Below, one piece after another: positions 9,614 to 18,346 of a stretch of DNA of 64,000 bases (within the stretch, counting starts at the first letter, position 1; each line of letters begins with the position of its first letter). The translations under genes were made by a program, and so were the position numbers. The DNA comes from Roseinatronobacter bogoriensis DSM 18756 (lineage in GTDB: Bacteria > Pseudomonadota > Alphaproteobacteria > Rhodobacterales > Rhodobacteraceae), in NCBI RefSeq assembly GCF_004366635.1, contig NZ_SORN01000007.1:119537-183536 (forward strand), in the 5' to 3' direction. Under the pieces are notes generated by a model. That model made no database searches, was not told the DNA's origin, and saw only the letters and a program-made list of their open reading frames with translations.

Positions 9614-10498
9614 ATGAATGATGTATCAGGTATTTTTAACCGTTATGAGACAATCCGCCATCGCATGCCCCAAGCCCGGTTTGGCCCCGCCACCGGCAAG
9701 CTGGGCTCGCTGATGGACATTGCGCAAGAAGCCGATGCCTTCGTTTTTGATGCGTATGGTGTGCTCAATATTGGCGAAACCCCCATCGCAGGCGCAGCGC
9801 AGCGGTTGGACCAGTTGCGCGCAGCAGGCAAGGAAATTCGCATCCTGTCAAATGCCGCAAGCTACAGCCACCCGGCCGCCGTTGAAAAATTTGCTAAATT
9901 GGGTATTAACGTTAGTCCGAACGAGATTGTCACCAGCCGTGACGCCGCCATTACCGGCCTTGGGGCTGGGCTTTGGGGCTGTATCACTGCCCCGCATGAC
10001 GACCTTGCCGATATTGATGCCAGGGTTTGCAGGTTGGACAAGAACCCGCTCGATTATGATCGGGTGGACAGTTTTCTGTTTCTGTCCTCGGCGGTCTGGA
10101 CGGACACGCATCAGGACATTTTGACACATAGCCTGCGCCGGAACCCGCGTCCGGTCATCGTTGCGAATGCTGATCTGGTGGCCCCGCGCGAAGGAGGGTT
10201 TTCACTGGAACCGGGGCATTATGCGCATCTTCTGGCCGATGCCGGTCTTGGACAAATGACCTTTTTCGGCAAACCCTTTCCACAGGTCCACCAGATGATC
10301 GAGGCCACCTTGCCAGACACCCCGCGCGACCGGATTGTCATGTGCGGGGACACGCTTCATACCGACATTCTTGGCGCCGCAGCGCGCGGCTGGCGCACGG
10401 TTCTGGTCACCCGTGACGGACTGTTCTCAGGTGTCGAAACAGAGGAGTTTTGTCGCCGAAGTGCAATTATTCCAGATTGGCGAATTGAAAGAATATAG
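9614..10498 (+). CDS. HAD-superfamily class II hydrolase (TIGR01459-like sugar phosphatase)
   Basis: A 294-residue HAD phosphatase. The nucleophile motif is FDAYGVL (D46) with Tyr in place of the usual second Asp; I recall aromatic residues at this position in the TIGR01459 group. The C-terminal motif GDTLHTDILGA provides the acidic metal ligands. Class II members act on small phosphorylated sugars or glycerol phosphate. The ATG at 9614 is chosen because it directly precedes the conserved FNRYE start; ATG 9572 in the same frame is possible, and neither has a strong ribosome binding site. Divergent from the DeoR gene across the putative operator, it probably belongs to the same phosphate-ester pathway. 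Confidence 0.82.
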   Translation: MNDVSGIFNRYETIRHRMPQARFGPATGKLGSLMDIAQEADAFVFDAYGVLNIGETPIAGAAQRLDQLRAAGKEIRILSNAASYSHPAAVEKFAKLGINVSPNEIVTSRDAAITGLGAGLWGCITAPHDDLADIDARVCRLDKNPLDYDRVDSFLFLSSAVWTDTHQDILTHSLRRNPRPVIVANADLVAPREGGFSLEPGHYAHLLADAGLGQMTFFGKPFPQVHQMIEATLPDTPRDRIVMCGDTLHTDILGAAARGWRTVLVTRDGLFSGVETEEFCRRSAIIPDWRIERI

Positions 10499-10809
10499 GT
10501 TTGCACGGTCGGCGTTCGGCACCAAACACAAGTACCGTATCTGGACACCCTGAGCTGATGTTGGTCAACCTGCTGGTCGGGCTGTTCGCCCGTCCATGGG
10601 TGCGGCGGGCGGCGGGTTTGTTACTTGCCGCACTCTCCCTTACCCCGTTCACTCTCAACTTCCGTCGATCAGCCGAGCCACGCGAGACGCGAGAGGGCAT
10701 AACAATTCGCCACTCAGCGGAGCACTGCAGAAAGGTCGTTCCACGCCCTTCGCCGGGCTTCGGCTCAAGGGGTCGTGAGTGACCGGTATCAGCGAGAACC
10801 AAAACTGCC
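10499..10809. other. Gap with a possible remnant of a small membrane protein
   Basis: A plus frame from the ATG at 10558 begins with a short hydrophobic helix flanked by Arg residues (LVGLFARPWVRRAAGLLLAA) and then becomes low-complexity. It loosely recalls small phage-type membrane proteins in Rhodobacteraceae, but coding character is lost after about 50 residues. I treat it as a possible relic and not as a gene. Confidence 0.25.
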
Positions 10810-11175
10810 TCAGGCGCCTCTACGTTCCCGCAAATTGTCGAGGTAAATTCGCACCGCGTCTTGCACATGCCGGAAACGGTCGCCGCCCAGATGCTTACCG
10901 CCAAACCATCTCGTCACCACTATAACATGGTCATGCAGCCCTTCGCGCTCCAGCATCCGCAAGATCACCATGCCGGCCCCGGCCTCGCCATCATCGCTCT
11001 TGATCGGGGCGTCAGCCGTCAACAATGCCCAGCTGTTATGGGTCGCCTTGGCGAATTTTTTCTTCTGGCACAGCGCCTTGATAAAGGCTTTTGCCTCTTC
11101 CTCGGACTCACATGGCCCGCCCGAGACGGCGTATTTCGACCCACGGTCGCGGATGATGTCGTCGAGGATAAGCAT
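10810..11175 (-). CDS. YigZ/IMPACT-family protein
   Basis: A 121-residue protein matching the N-terminal domain of the YigZ/IMPACT (UPF0029) family. Conserved elements are DRGSKYAVSG near 10-19, ATHNSWAL near 43, a DDGEAGAGM loop (usually DDGEPxGTAG) and VVTRWFGGKHLGG near 85-98. Full YigZ is about 200 residues; many alphaproteobacterial forms have only this single domain, so the gene may be complete. The biochemical role of the family is not settled. It is a monocistronic minus-strand gene with no functional link to its neighbours. Confidence 0.8.
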   Translation of the reverse strand: MLILDDIIRDRGSKYAVSGGPCESEEEAKAFIKALCQKKKFAKATHNSWALLTADAPIKSDDGEAGAGMVILRMLEREGLHDHVIVVTRWFGGKHLGGDRFRHVQDAVRIYLDNLRERRGA

Positions 11176-11493
11176 GTGTCAGGCTTAGCCCCCGCCGCTC
11201 GCAGTGGCAAGGTGACAACGTCTTCAAGCGTTCCTGGCCTTAGCCCCGGTTCACCAACCGAACCTGGCTGGCAACATTCAGCCCTATGCGGCCCAATAGT
11301 ACGCTCTGCGTGGGTACAATGCCGCGGCGCAGCTTCAACGAAACGGGCACTCATACTTCGGGCAGCATTTCTACCAAGCATCTGTTCCCACGGGCGAATC
11401 CGGTAGAACCAACAGGACTCGTCAGCTTGGCGCGCGAACTAGGCGAACGATGTGGTCGATGATGTCTTCGCCTAAGATTTGGTCGCCTAGCCC
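11176..11493. other. Intergenic stretch without a supported gene
   Basis: No frame on either strand shows recognisable features. Degenerate copies of a short word (GCGAAC/GTCGCCTA) appear near 11430-11490, but I cannot assign them. Confidence 0.35.
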
Positions 11494-12054
11494 CTAGCCG
11501 CCGCCATCTTGCAATTTGCGGTTCAGCCAGCCGATTATCGCCTGAGCTTCGGCATCATCGAGTACTTCAGTGCCTAGCATCTTCATCGCCCGCATGGCAT
11601 GCACGACAAGGAAAGCGACTGTGGCGAAGTCAGGGTCCGTTGCATCGGCACGGATGCGCGCGAGAAAATCGCTTTCTTGCGCGCGAACCGGTTCCAGAAG
11701 CTGGGGGTTTTCGGCCAGCGCGGCCAGCAAGCCGGATGCTGGCGGTTTCTGACGCGCACATTCTAGCAGGAATTGGTCCATATAGGCGGTAATCGCAGCA
11801 TTGGGTCGGCCAGTTGCTTCTTCAGCACGCAATGCAGCATCAAGCCGCGACAGGTGATGCGCAACCAACGCCTCAAGCAGTTTTGCCTTTGAAGGGAAGT
11901 GATATAACAGTCCCCCTTTCGATACACCGGCCTCGGCGGCGACGGCATCCAGCGACAGGTTGCCCGGCCCCAACCGGCGCGATAGCGCCTCTGCGGCTTC
12001 CAGCAGGCGGGTTCTGGTGTCGGTTTGGTGGCGCGAAACGTGGTTGTGGGTCAT
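11494..12054 (-). CDS. TetR/AcrR-family repressor of the adjacent RND efflux pump
   Basis: A 186-residue regulator with an N-terminal TetR helix-turn-helix (about residues 28-50, LSLDAVAAEAGVSKGGLLYH) and a ligand-binding C-terminal domain with the TetR_C pattern ending in a short helix. The start at 12054 (MTHNHVSRHQTDTR) is chosen because the frame upstream crosses the operator and promoter and has no family character. Divergent from an RND efflux pair, it very probably represses that operon and itself through the palindrome at 12076-12091. A substrate of the pump would be the expected inducer. Confidence 0.88.
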   Translation of the reverse strand: MTHNHVSRHQTDTRTRLLEAAEALSRRLGPGNLSLDAVAAEAGVSKGGLLYHFPSKAKLLEALVAHHLSRLDAALRAEEATGRPNAAITAYMDQFLLECARQKPPASGLLAALAENPQLLEPVRAQESDFLARIRADATDPDFATVAFLVVHAMRAMKMLGTEVLDDAEAQAIIGWLNRKLQDGGG

Positions 12055-12068
12055 GATGCGATCCTGCC

Positions 12069-12095
12069 TTGACTGTACCGTCCAGACGGTATAGT
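12069..12095 (+). promoter_or_regulatory. Promoter with embedded TetR operator for the RND efflux operon
   Basis: A perfect palindrome TACCGTC-CA-GACGGTA (12076-12091) lies between a -35-like TTGACT (12069-12074) and a -10-like TATAGT (12090-12095), with a 15-base spacer that is shorter than the ideal 17. The palindrome fills the spacer, the classic arrangement for TetR-type repression. The efflux genes start 41 bp downstream. Confidence 0.7.
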
Positions 12096-12135
12096 ACCAC
12101 CCCTCAGAATTCAAGCCCTCAAGGTGGATCTCTCC

Positions 12136-13233
12136 ATGGCAAAGCGTTTCATTATCGTAATCCTGCTGCTTTCGCTGGTCGGAGGCGGGCTGATAGGTTT
12201 CAATCTGTTTCGCGACCGAATGATCGCGCAGTTTCTGGCGGATCGGCCTGTTGCAGCGCTGCCTGTCGAAACGGTCGTGGCCGAAACATCGACATGGCAA
12301 CCTTCGCTAAGCGCAATTGGCACGGTCAACGCGGCGCAGGGCGTGGAGCTTACGGTCGAAGCGGCGGGGATCGTGCGCGAGATCGGATTTGCGGCAAATG
12401 ATGACGTTCAAGCAGGACAAACGCTTCTGCAACTCGATGATGAAATGCAGCAGGCTGACCTTACCGCCGCGCGAAGTCAGCTTGATCTGGAACGCGCCAC
12501 ACTTGCCCGCGAGCAGGAACTGCAAAGTCGCGGCGTGGCCAGTGACGCAAGGCTTGACCAGACCCGAGCCGCATTCGACGCAGCGACCGCGCAACTTGCG
12601 CGCGGCGAGGCTGTGATTGCGCAGCGCCGCCTTATAGCCCCGTTTGATGGCACGATCGGCCTGCCGCGGGTGGATCGCGGCGCATATGTCTCGCCCGGTA
12701 CCATTATTGCAACATTGCAGGATCTGGACACCATGCGCGTGGATTTCAGCCTGCCCGAACAAGCGCTGCCTGCGCTGTATATTGGTCAGCGGCTTCATGT
12801 GCGGATTGATGGTGACACGCGCGAATTTGATGGCGAGATTACAGGCATTGATCCGCGCATCGACCCCGGCTCTCGGATGGTCGCAATTCGCGGCAATGTC
12901 GATAACCCTGACCGCGCGCTGACACCGGGCCAGTTTGCCCGCATACGGGTTGATCTGCTGCAGGAAGACGGCGTGATCACCTTGCCACAGACTGCCGTCA
13001 CGACCAGCCTCTATGGTGATTTCGTCTATGTTGTGCGTGAACGCGAGGAAGATGCCGACACGCTTGAAGTGCGGCAGGTGTTCGTCACGCTTGGGCGGCG
13101 CGATAATGGCCGGATTGAGGTTGTCGAAGGTCTGAGCGCCGGTGAACATGTGGTGTCATCCGGTCAGAACCGCCTCTCGAACCGTGCCCCTGTAACACTC
13201 GCTGACTCACAGGCACCGGAGGCAACGCGATGA
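12136..13233 (+). CDS. RND efflux periplasmic adaptor (membrane fusion protein)
   Basis: A 365-residue adaptor with one N-terminal transmembrane anchor (about 5-24) followed by biotinyl-lipoyl halves, an alpha-hairpin (LEraTLAREQELQSRGVAS region, about 115-150) and beta-barrel domains. PFDGTIGLPRVDRGAYV is a hallmark of the HlyD/AcrA family. The start at 12136 is supported by AAGGTGG eight bases upstream. It overlaps the pump gene by 4 bp (ATGA). It bridges the inner-membrane pump to an outer-membrane channel, which is not encoded here and must be shared from elsewhere. Confidence 0.9.
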   Translation: MAKRFIIVILLLSLVGGGLIGFNLFRDRMIAQFLADRPVAALPVETVVAETSTWQPSLSAIGTVNAAQGVELTVEAAGIVREIGFAANDDVQAGQTLLQLDDEMQQADLTAARSQLDLERATLAREQELQSRGVASDARLDQTRAAFDAATAQLARGEAVIAQRRLIAPFDGTIGLPRVDRGAYVSPGTIIATLQDLDTMRVDFSLPEQALPALYIGQRLHVRIDGDTREFDGEITGIDPRIDPGSRMVAIRGNVDNPDRALTPGQFARIRVDLLQEDGVITLPQTAVTTSLYGDFVYVVREREEDADTLEVRQVFVTLGRRDNGRIEVVEGLSAGEHVVSSGQNRLSNRAPVTLADSQAPEATR

Positions 13234-16200
13234 ATATTTCTGCGCCATTTATCAAACGGCCAGTCGGGGCCAGCGTTCTTGGCCTTATGATCATGCTGCT
13301 GGGCTTGATGGCCGTGTTCGGGCTACAGACGCGTCAGTATCCGCAAGTCGATGAAACTGTAATAACAGTGACGACAGTCTATCCCGGCGCGTCGGCAGAG
13401 TTGATACAGGGCTTCGTCACAGCGCCGATTTCGGCAGCTGTCGCCTCGGCAGAGGGAGTCGATTACGTCACCAGCCAGTCGCGGACCTCAGCCTCTGTAG
13501 TGACAGTGCAGATGCGGCTCGGGCAAGACCCGGATGTGGCGCTGACCGAGGTCATGTCCAAGGTTCAGGAGGTGCGCGCGCGCCTGCCATCAGATGCGCA
13601 GGACCCCAGCATTGTAAAAGGCACCGGCCAGACCTTTGCGACCATGTATCTGGCTGTCCAGAACCCCGAAATGACGGCCGAACAGGTGACTGAATATATC
13701 GAGCGCGTGATCGTGCCGCGCATGTCCACCATCGAGGGGGTGGCCGAAAGTCAGGTCATGGGGGCGGCAAATTACGCGATGCGGGTCTGGATCGACCCGG
13801 TGCGGCTGGCAGGCCACAACCTGACTGCGGGCGAGGTGACACAGGCCATCAACGACGCGAACTTTCTGGCCGCGCCGGGCCGAACACGGGGCGAATTGGT
13901 GGGCTATGCCATCACCATGGATTCAACCCTGCAAACCCCCGAAGCCTTTGGCAACCTGCCTTTGGCTGGCTCCGGCTCTGAGATCGTTCGTCTGAGCGAT
14001 GTTGCCCGGATAGAACTGGCAGCCGAATCCACCGACATGGTTGTCAACTTCAATGGCGAGGACGGGACATTTATTGGCGTATTTCCCAGCCCCGGTGCAA
14101 ACCCGCTGGATGTGTCCGCCGCTGTGCTTGCAGAACTGCCTGCCCTGCAAGCCAGCCTGCCTGATGGCATGACGATGGAACTGATGTATGATGCGACCGA
14201 ACAGATTGCAGCCTCTATCAACGAAGTGCTGCAGACCATCGTGCAAGCCACCGCCATCGTGGCGCTTATCATTCTGCTGTTTCTGGGGTCGATCCGTTCA
14301 GTGTCGGTGCCACTGGTGGCAATACCGCTATCGCTGGTGGGCACGCTCTTTATCCTGTTGATCATGGGCTATTCGATCAACCTGCTGACCCTGCTTGCGC
14401 TGGTGCTGGCTATCGGGCTGGTGGTGGATGATGCGATCATCGTGGTTGAGAATGTGCAACGCCATATCGACGATGGCCAGACCCCGATGGAAGCGGCCTT
14501 TACCGCCATGCGCGAATTGTCCGTAGCGATCATTGCCATGCTCACGACGCTCTTCGCGGTTTTTCTGCCGCTGTTCTTTGTCGGCGGGCTGACGGGAGCG
14601 CTGTTTCGTGAATTTGCGGCGGCCCTGGCGGGTGCGGTCTTCATCTCGGGTGTCGTGGCGCTGACCATATCGCCAATGATGGCGGCGCGGGTGCTGCGTC
14701 CCGGTGGCGGGGAAAACCGTTTCCAACAGCGTCTGAATACGGCATTCACCCGATTAGAACGCTGGTATGTCCGCAGCCTGAACGCGTCGCTCAGCTTTGT
14801 TCCTGTCACCGCGATGGCAGTGGTCGTCTTGATGGGCCTGACGGGTTTTCTGTTTCTCAACACATCGTCCGAACTGGCACCGGAAGAGGATTCAGGCGCG
14901 CTGTTCTCCTTTGTCAATGCACCGTCCTATGCCACCACTGACTACACCACCCACTATGTCAGCCAGATGCGCGAACGCACAGCCGATCTGCCGGAACTGG
15001 CTGCGAATTTCTCAGTTGTGGGCTTTGGTGGGCAGACCAATTCGGGCATCATGCTGTGGGCCTTCGACGATTGGGCAGACCGCGACCGCAGCCAGGCCGA
15101 GCTTCAGCAAGATCTACAGGCCCGTATCGAACCGATTGCCGGTTTGCAGGCCTTTGTCTTTGCGCCACCGTCACTGCCCGGTGCGGGCGGCGGGCTGCCC
15201 ATCGGGCTGGTTGTCCAGTCCACAGGCGACCCGTCAGAGGTCTATGAGGTCGCCGACCGAATCCGGCGCGAGGCAGAGGCATCTGGCCGGTTCCTCGTGG
15301 TGCAAAACTCGATGTCCTTTGACACCACGCAGGTTGTCGTCACCATTGACCGGGACCGCGTGGCCGCGCTGAACCTTCCGGCCAGCCAGATTGGCCAGAC
15401 TCTCAGCTTGCTGGTGGGCGACGGGGCCACGGCACAATTCGACCGCGACAGCCAAAGCTATGATGTCATCATGCAGGTGCCGCAGGAATACCGCGACAAC
15501 CCCGAACGATTGGGCGACATATACCTGCGCGCAAGGTCGGGCGAGTTGGTGCCGCTCTCGGCGGTCGCCGACATCTCGACGGCCGTGGCCCCGCAAGCTA
15601 TCGAGCAGTTCAATCAACTTAATTCCGCCACGCTGACCGCCCTACCGATGATCGGCACCTCGACGGGCGACGGGCTGGCGGCGCTGGAAGAAATCGCGCG
15701 CGCCGAATTGCCCGATGGGTTCTTTCTGGATTATGAGGGCCAGTCGCGGCTGGAAATGGCCGAAGGCAATACCGTGGCCATCGCTTTTGCGCTGGCAATT
15801 GTAGTGATCTACCTGGTGCTTGCGGCACAGTTCGAAAGCCTGCGCGACCCGTTCATCGTGCTCATGTCCGTGCCGCTGTCGATCTTCGGGGTGATCGTGC
15901 CGCTCAACCTTGGGTTGGGGACGCTGAACATCTACACACAGGTGGGGTTGATTACCCTGATCGGGCTGATCACGAAACACGGCATCCTGCTTGTTGAATT
16001 TGCCAACCAACTGCGTGTTGCCCAGAGGCTGGAGCGCGCGGCGGCGATCGTCGAATCCGCACGGCTGCGGTTGCGCCCGATCCTGATGACCACAGCCGCC
16101 ACTGCCCTGGGTGTGGTTCCGCTTATGCTGGCCGACGGCGCAGGCGCTGCCGCGCGCTTTGCCATGGGGCTTGTGATCTTTGCAGGTATCACCGTCGGTA

Positions 16201-16304
16201 CAGTCTTTACGCTGTTCATCGTGCCAGCTTTCTATGTGCTGATCTCGAAGAAAGAAACAGCCGCGGTATCGGTCTCTGTTCCGCAGGAACCAACTCTCAG
16301 CTGA
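13230..16304 (+). CDS. RND multidrug efflux transporter (AcrB/MexF-type inner-membrane pump)
   Basis: A 1024-residue pump of the hydrophobe/amphiphile efflux class. It has the duplicated 1+5 transmembrane design with two large periplasmic loops. The proton-relay Asp pair is in LVVDDAIIVVENVQRH near residue 400, and the periplasmic docking motif GQDPDVALTEVMSKV is near 95. The C-terminal helices end LFIVPAFYVLISK. Length is normal for the family, with no frameshift. It is translationally coupled to the adaptor gene. Toxic substrates cannot be predicted from sequence. Confidence 0.93.
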   Translation: MNISAPFIKRPVGASVLGLMIMLLGLMAVFGLQTRQYPQVDETVITVTTVYPGASAELIQGFVTAPISAAVASAEGVDYVTSQSRTSASVVTVQMRLGQDPDVALTEVMSKVQEVRARLPSDAQDPSIVKGTGQTFATMYLAVQNPEMTAEQVTEYIERVIVPRMSTIEGVAESQVMGAANYAMRVWIDPVRLAGHNLTAGEVTQAINDANFLAAPGRTRGELVGYAITMDSTLQTPEAFGNLPLAGSGSEIVRLSDVARIELAAESTDMVVNFNGEDGTFIGVFPSPGANPLDVSAAVLAELPALQASLPDGMTMELMYDATEQIAASINEVLQTIVQATAIVALIILLFLGSIRSVSVPLVAIPLSLVGTLFILLIMGYSINLLTLLALVLAIGLVVDDAIIVVENVQRHIDDGQTPMEAAFTAMRELSVAIIAMLTTLFAVFLPLFFVGGLTGALFREFAAALAGAVFISGVVALTISPMMAARVLRPGGGENRFQQRLNTAFTRLERWYVRSLNASLSFVPVTAMAVVVLMGLTGFLFLNTSSELAPEEDSGALFSFVNAPSYATTDYTTHYVSQMRERTADLPELAANFSVVGFGGQTNSGIMLWAFDDWADRDRSQAELQQDLQARIEPIAGLQAFVFAPPSLPGAGGGLPIGLVVQSTGDPSEVYEVADRIRREAEASGRFLVVQNSMSFDTTQVVVTIDRDRVAALNLPASQIGQTLSLLVGDGATAQFDRDSQSYDVIMQVPQEYRDNPERLGDIYLRARSGELVPLSAVADISTAVAPQAIEQFNQLNSATLTALPMIGTSTGDGLAALEEIARAELPDGFFLDYEGQSRLEMAEGNTVAIAFALAIVVIYLVLAAQFESLRDPFIVLMSVPLSIFGVIVPLNLGLGTLNIYTQVGLITLIGLITKHGILLVEFANQLRVAQRLERAAAIVESARLRLRPILMTTAATALGVVPLMLADGAGAAARFAMGLVIFAGITVGTVFTLFIVPAFYVLISKKETAAVSVSVPQEPTLS

Positions 16305-16474
16305 CACGACGAAAAAGCAGAAGATGTGCGACCTGAGGCACAATGCCGTAATTCCTTAAAGAGGCTTGGTGCGGCAACACGCTTCACCAGGTCTGACTGA
16401 CGGCTCCGCGCATGCAGCATCTCAGCCGGCCTATAACCGGCAGGCAGCCTTTCAGGCCAGTGTCACCGAAGCGG

Positions 16475-16669
16475 TCAGTCAGAGGGACTGTATCGAGAAT
16501 GATGTCCTTGCATATAGCGTTGCAGGACCTCGGGCGCAGCCTGCATGGCGGTTTTGAAGCGGTCCAGATCGGCCTTGCGTTCGTTTTGCAAGGTCCCCTC
16601 GACAATCAGGATCAACCCACGCCCTAGTCTGGCGGGATCAAGGACCGCAATTTCGGCATTGATGATAAC
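16475..16669 (-). pseudogene. Lrp/AsnC-family regulator fragment
   Basis: The translated minus strand gives AEIAVLDPARLGRGL and later DLDRFKTAMQAAPEVLQRY, which are the linker and first part of an Lrp/AsnC ligand-binding (RAM) domain. The helix-turn-helix before it and the last strands after it are missing, so both ends are cut. It meets the cyanase fragment on the opposite strand at about 16662-16669, which marks a recombination junction. Confidence 0.7.
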
Positions 16670-16946
16670 TTTGCTTGACCTGCCAGCATGGGCACAAGAC
16701 GTGCTAGAAGAGCACCCCACCAAGGTCCGGGAGCAGGCAGTGCCGACCGGTCCGTGCATATACCGCCTGCACGGGATCGTTGGCTTCTATGGGCCTACAA
16801 TGAAGGCGCTGATTCAAGAAGAATTCGGTGATGGCATCATGTCCGCGATTGGGTTTGATATGGTCATAAGCCGCGTTCCCCACCCCAAAGGGGACCGAGT
16901 GAAGGTTGAGGTGACTTGTAAGTATTTGGCCTACGCCAACTGGTGA
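16662..16946 (+). pseudogene. cynS: Cyanase (cyanate hydratase) 3' fragment
   Basis: The frame encodes the C-terminal catalytic domain of cyanase: IYRLHGIVGFYG, then KALIQEEFGDGIMSAIGFDM, then a PKGDRVKV segment, ending close to the normal C-terminus. The N-terminal helical domain is absent. In E. coli cyanase the active-site residues are Arg96, Glu99 and Ser122. The Arg (IYR) and Ser (MSAIGF) are present, but the position of Glu99 is Gly here. Truncation plus loss of a catalytic residue shows it is dead. The neighbouring fragments on both sides support a degenerate junction. Confidence 0.8.
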
Positions 16947-16948
16947 CT

Positions 16949-17077
16949 TCCGTCGTGGCAGGGATCAGCCGATACTTGAGCGTCTACAACACGCACCGCC
17001 CGCATTCTTCGCTTGACGGGAGCACACCCGATCAGGCCCACGTCAACCATCAAATCCCCGAAGCGGTAGCGGCATAA
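16949..17077 (+). pseudogene. IS3-family transposase C-terminal fragment
   Basis: Immediately after the cyanase stop, another frame reads ISRYLSVYNTHRPHSSLDG followed by STPDQA and a normal stop at 17075-17077. This is the end of the integrase core of IS3-type transposases (usual form YNxxRPHSSLDGxTP). Only about 40 residues remain. The insertion sequence may have cut the cyanase locus. Confidence 0.75.
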
Positions 17078-17206
17078 CCAAGGCGGAAAACCACTTGGCA
17101 AACGCCCGGAATCTGTTCAGATCAACCCAACCGCCTGTGAGCGACGCAGCGCGTCAAACCGAAGCTTTGCCGCCAAGGTCTGTCGCGCTGCAACCGCCAC
17201 TATGTG

Positions 17207-17692
17207 TCAGTCCAAACGCGCGACCACGCCATCCGCAAAGGCGGCGATCAGCGTTTCATAAGCGCGCTCACTCTCTACATTCTCAAACAAAAGTGGATCA
17301 CCAGTTTCGTCGACAGCCGTCACGCCCGACAATGACACGCTCAACTCGTAAGAGTTGAAATTCGCGTTGTTGTTTTCGTCAGTGATGTTGACCTGACCAA
17401 CAAGCACCGACTCGTCCAGATCGAAATTGCGCTCGAACGCATTTGCAAGTGCAACTTCTTCCAGTCGAACCGAGATTCTGACACCTTCATCGTCAACTTG
17501 ATCCAGCACTCCGGCAAGGATTGCATTTTCCAGATCTGCCGCAATGGAGGACCAGAATTGTGCGGCACTTTCATCGCCAATGGCAGTAATATCGGCAGCA
17601 ACGCTCACTTCTGATACCGGGACGCCATCTGCCAGTGCGGTGCTGGATGCAAGCGCAAATACTGCGGATGCAAGGGTGTGGGAAAGTTTCAT
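17207..17692 (-). CDS. Secreted acidic protein of unknown function
   Basis: A 161-residue protein with a Sec signal peptide (MKLSHTL start, hydrophobic core, cleavage likely after ALA near residue 21). The mature chain is strongly acidic and rich in short beta-like segments, and includes the run DENNNANFNSYELSVSLSG. No catalytic motif or cysteine is visible. Start 17692 is supported by AAGGA seven bases upstream; the frame is open for eight more codons. It probably is a periplasmic or secreted protein of a lineage-specific family. The plus-strand stretch downstream carries the IS3 fragment, so the gene may sit at the edge of an old insertion. Confidence 0.65.
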   Translation of the reverse strand: MKLSHTLASAVFALASSTALADGVPVSEVSVAADITAIGDESAAQFWSSIAADLENAILAGVLDQVDDEGVRISVRLEEVALANAFERNFDLDESVLVGQVNITDENNNANFNSYELSVSLSGVTAVDETGDPLLFENVESERAYETLIAAFADGVVARLD

Positions 17693-17903
17693 CTTTCGTT
17701 TCCTTTTTGCTGACATGGTCGATTGCCGACCTCATGACAGCAAAAACCCTGCAAGCATTTCAACGGTTCCCGACAGGTAAAATCTTGCGCGGAATTCCGA
17801 CTATAGCGATCCACTTTCGCATTGCCCTCTTAAACCGCTTCAACGCCGCAGGTTATGAAATCCATTCAGCGCAACATGCTTTTGGTGTCGGATTTCATTC
17901 CCG

Positions 17904-18269
17904 TCACTTTGCTGCTGATCTTGCGACATTCTCTTCGATCGTTTTGCAGTTCTTTGCGGCCCACTCGCAAAGTGCAAACAGCGGCTCCACCAAGCTTTGC
18001 CCAAGATCGGTGAGCCGATATTCCACCCATGGCGGGTTTTTGTCCGCATACACCTGCCGAGCTACCAGACCGTCTCGTTCCAATCCACGCAGTGTCATGG
18101 TCAGCATCCGCTGCGAGATATTTTCGACCTCGCGGCGGACTTGGTTATAGCGCTTGGGCCGCTCTGACAGGATTAGAACAACCAGTACGGTCCATTTATC
18201 ACCGACCCGTGACAGAATAGGCGAAATCCGCGCGCAGTCGCCGGGCACAGACATGTTCCCTAGTCTCAT
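17904..18269 (-). CDS. HxlR-family transcriptional regulator
   Basis: A 121-residue single-domain winged-helix protein of the HxlR/MarR-like group. Family marks are CARISPILSRVGDKWTVLVV, KRYNQVRREVENISQRMLTM and LERDGLVARQVY, followed by VEYRLTDLG. It lacks the N-terminal extra Cys pair of redox-sensing HypR types apart from Cys12 and Cys101, so thiol sensing is possible but not shown. It is divergent from the amidohydrolase gene across 77 bp and is the obvious candidate regulator of that gene. Confidence 0.88.
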   Translation of the reverse strand: MRLGNMSVPGDCARISPILSRVGDKWTVLVVLILSERPKRYNQVRREVENISQRMLTMTLRGLERDGLVARQVYADKNPPWVEYRLTDLGQSLVEPLFALCEWAAKNCKTIEENVARSAAK

Positions 18270-18346
18270 TCACGTGTCTCCTTGTGCCAAATTTCGCTTC
18301 CTCTAGATACCCTAGGCACAAATAGTAACCATATAGGAAAGACACA

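Noticed and set aside
12307..13149. Long minus-strand frame (280 codons)
   Set aside because: Antisense to the RND adaptor gene; no domain and no ribosome binding site.
15642..16343. Minus-strand frame rich in His, Gln and Arg
   Set aside because: Shadow of the RND pump gene; composition reflects antisense codons.
16545..16946. Complete gene reading through the cyanase fragment
   Set aside because: The first 39 codons are the antisense of the Lrp fragment and unrelated to cyanase; the catalytic Glu is lost, so it is best read as a pseudogene.
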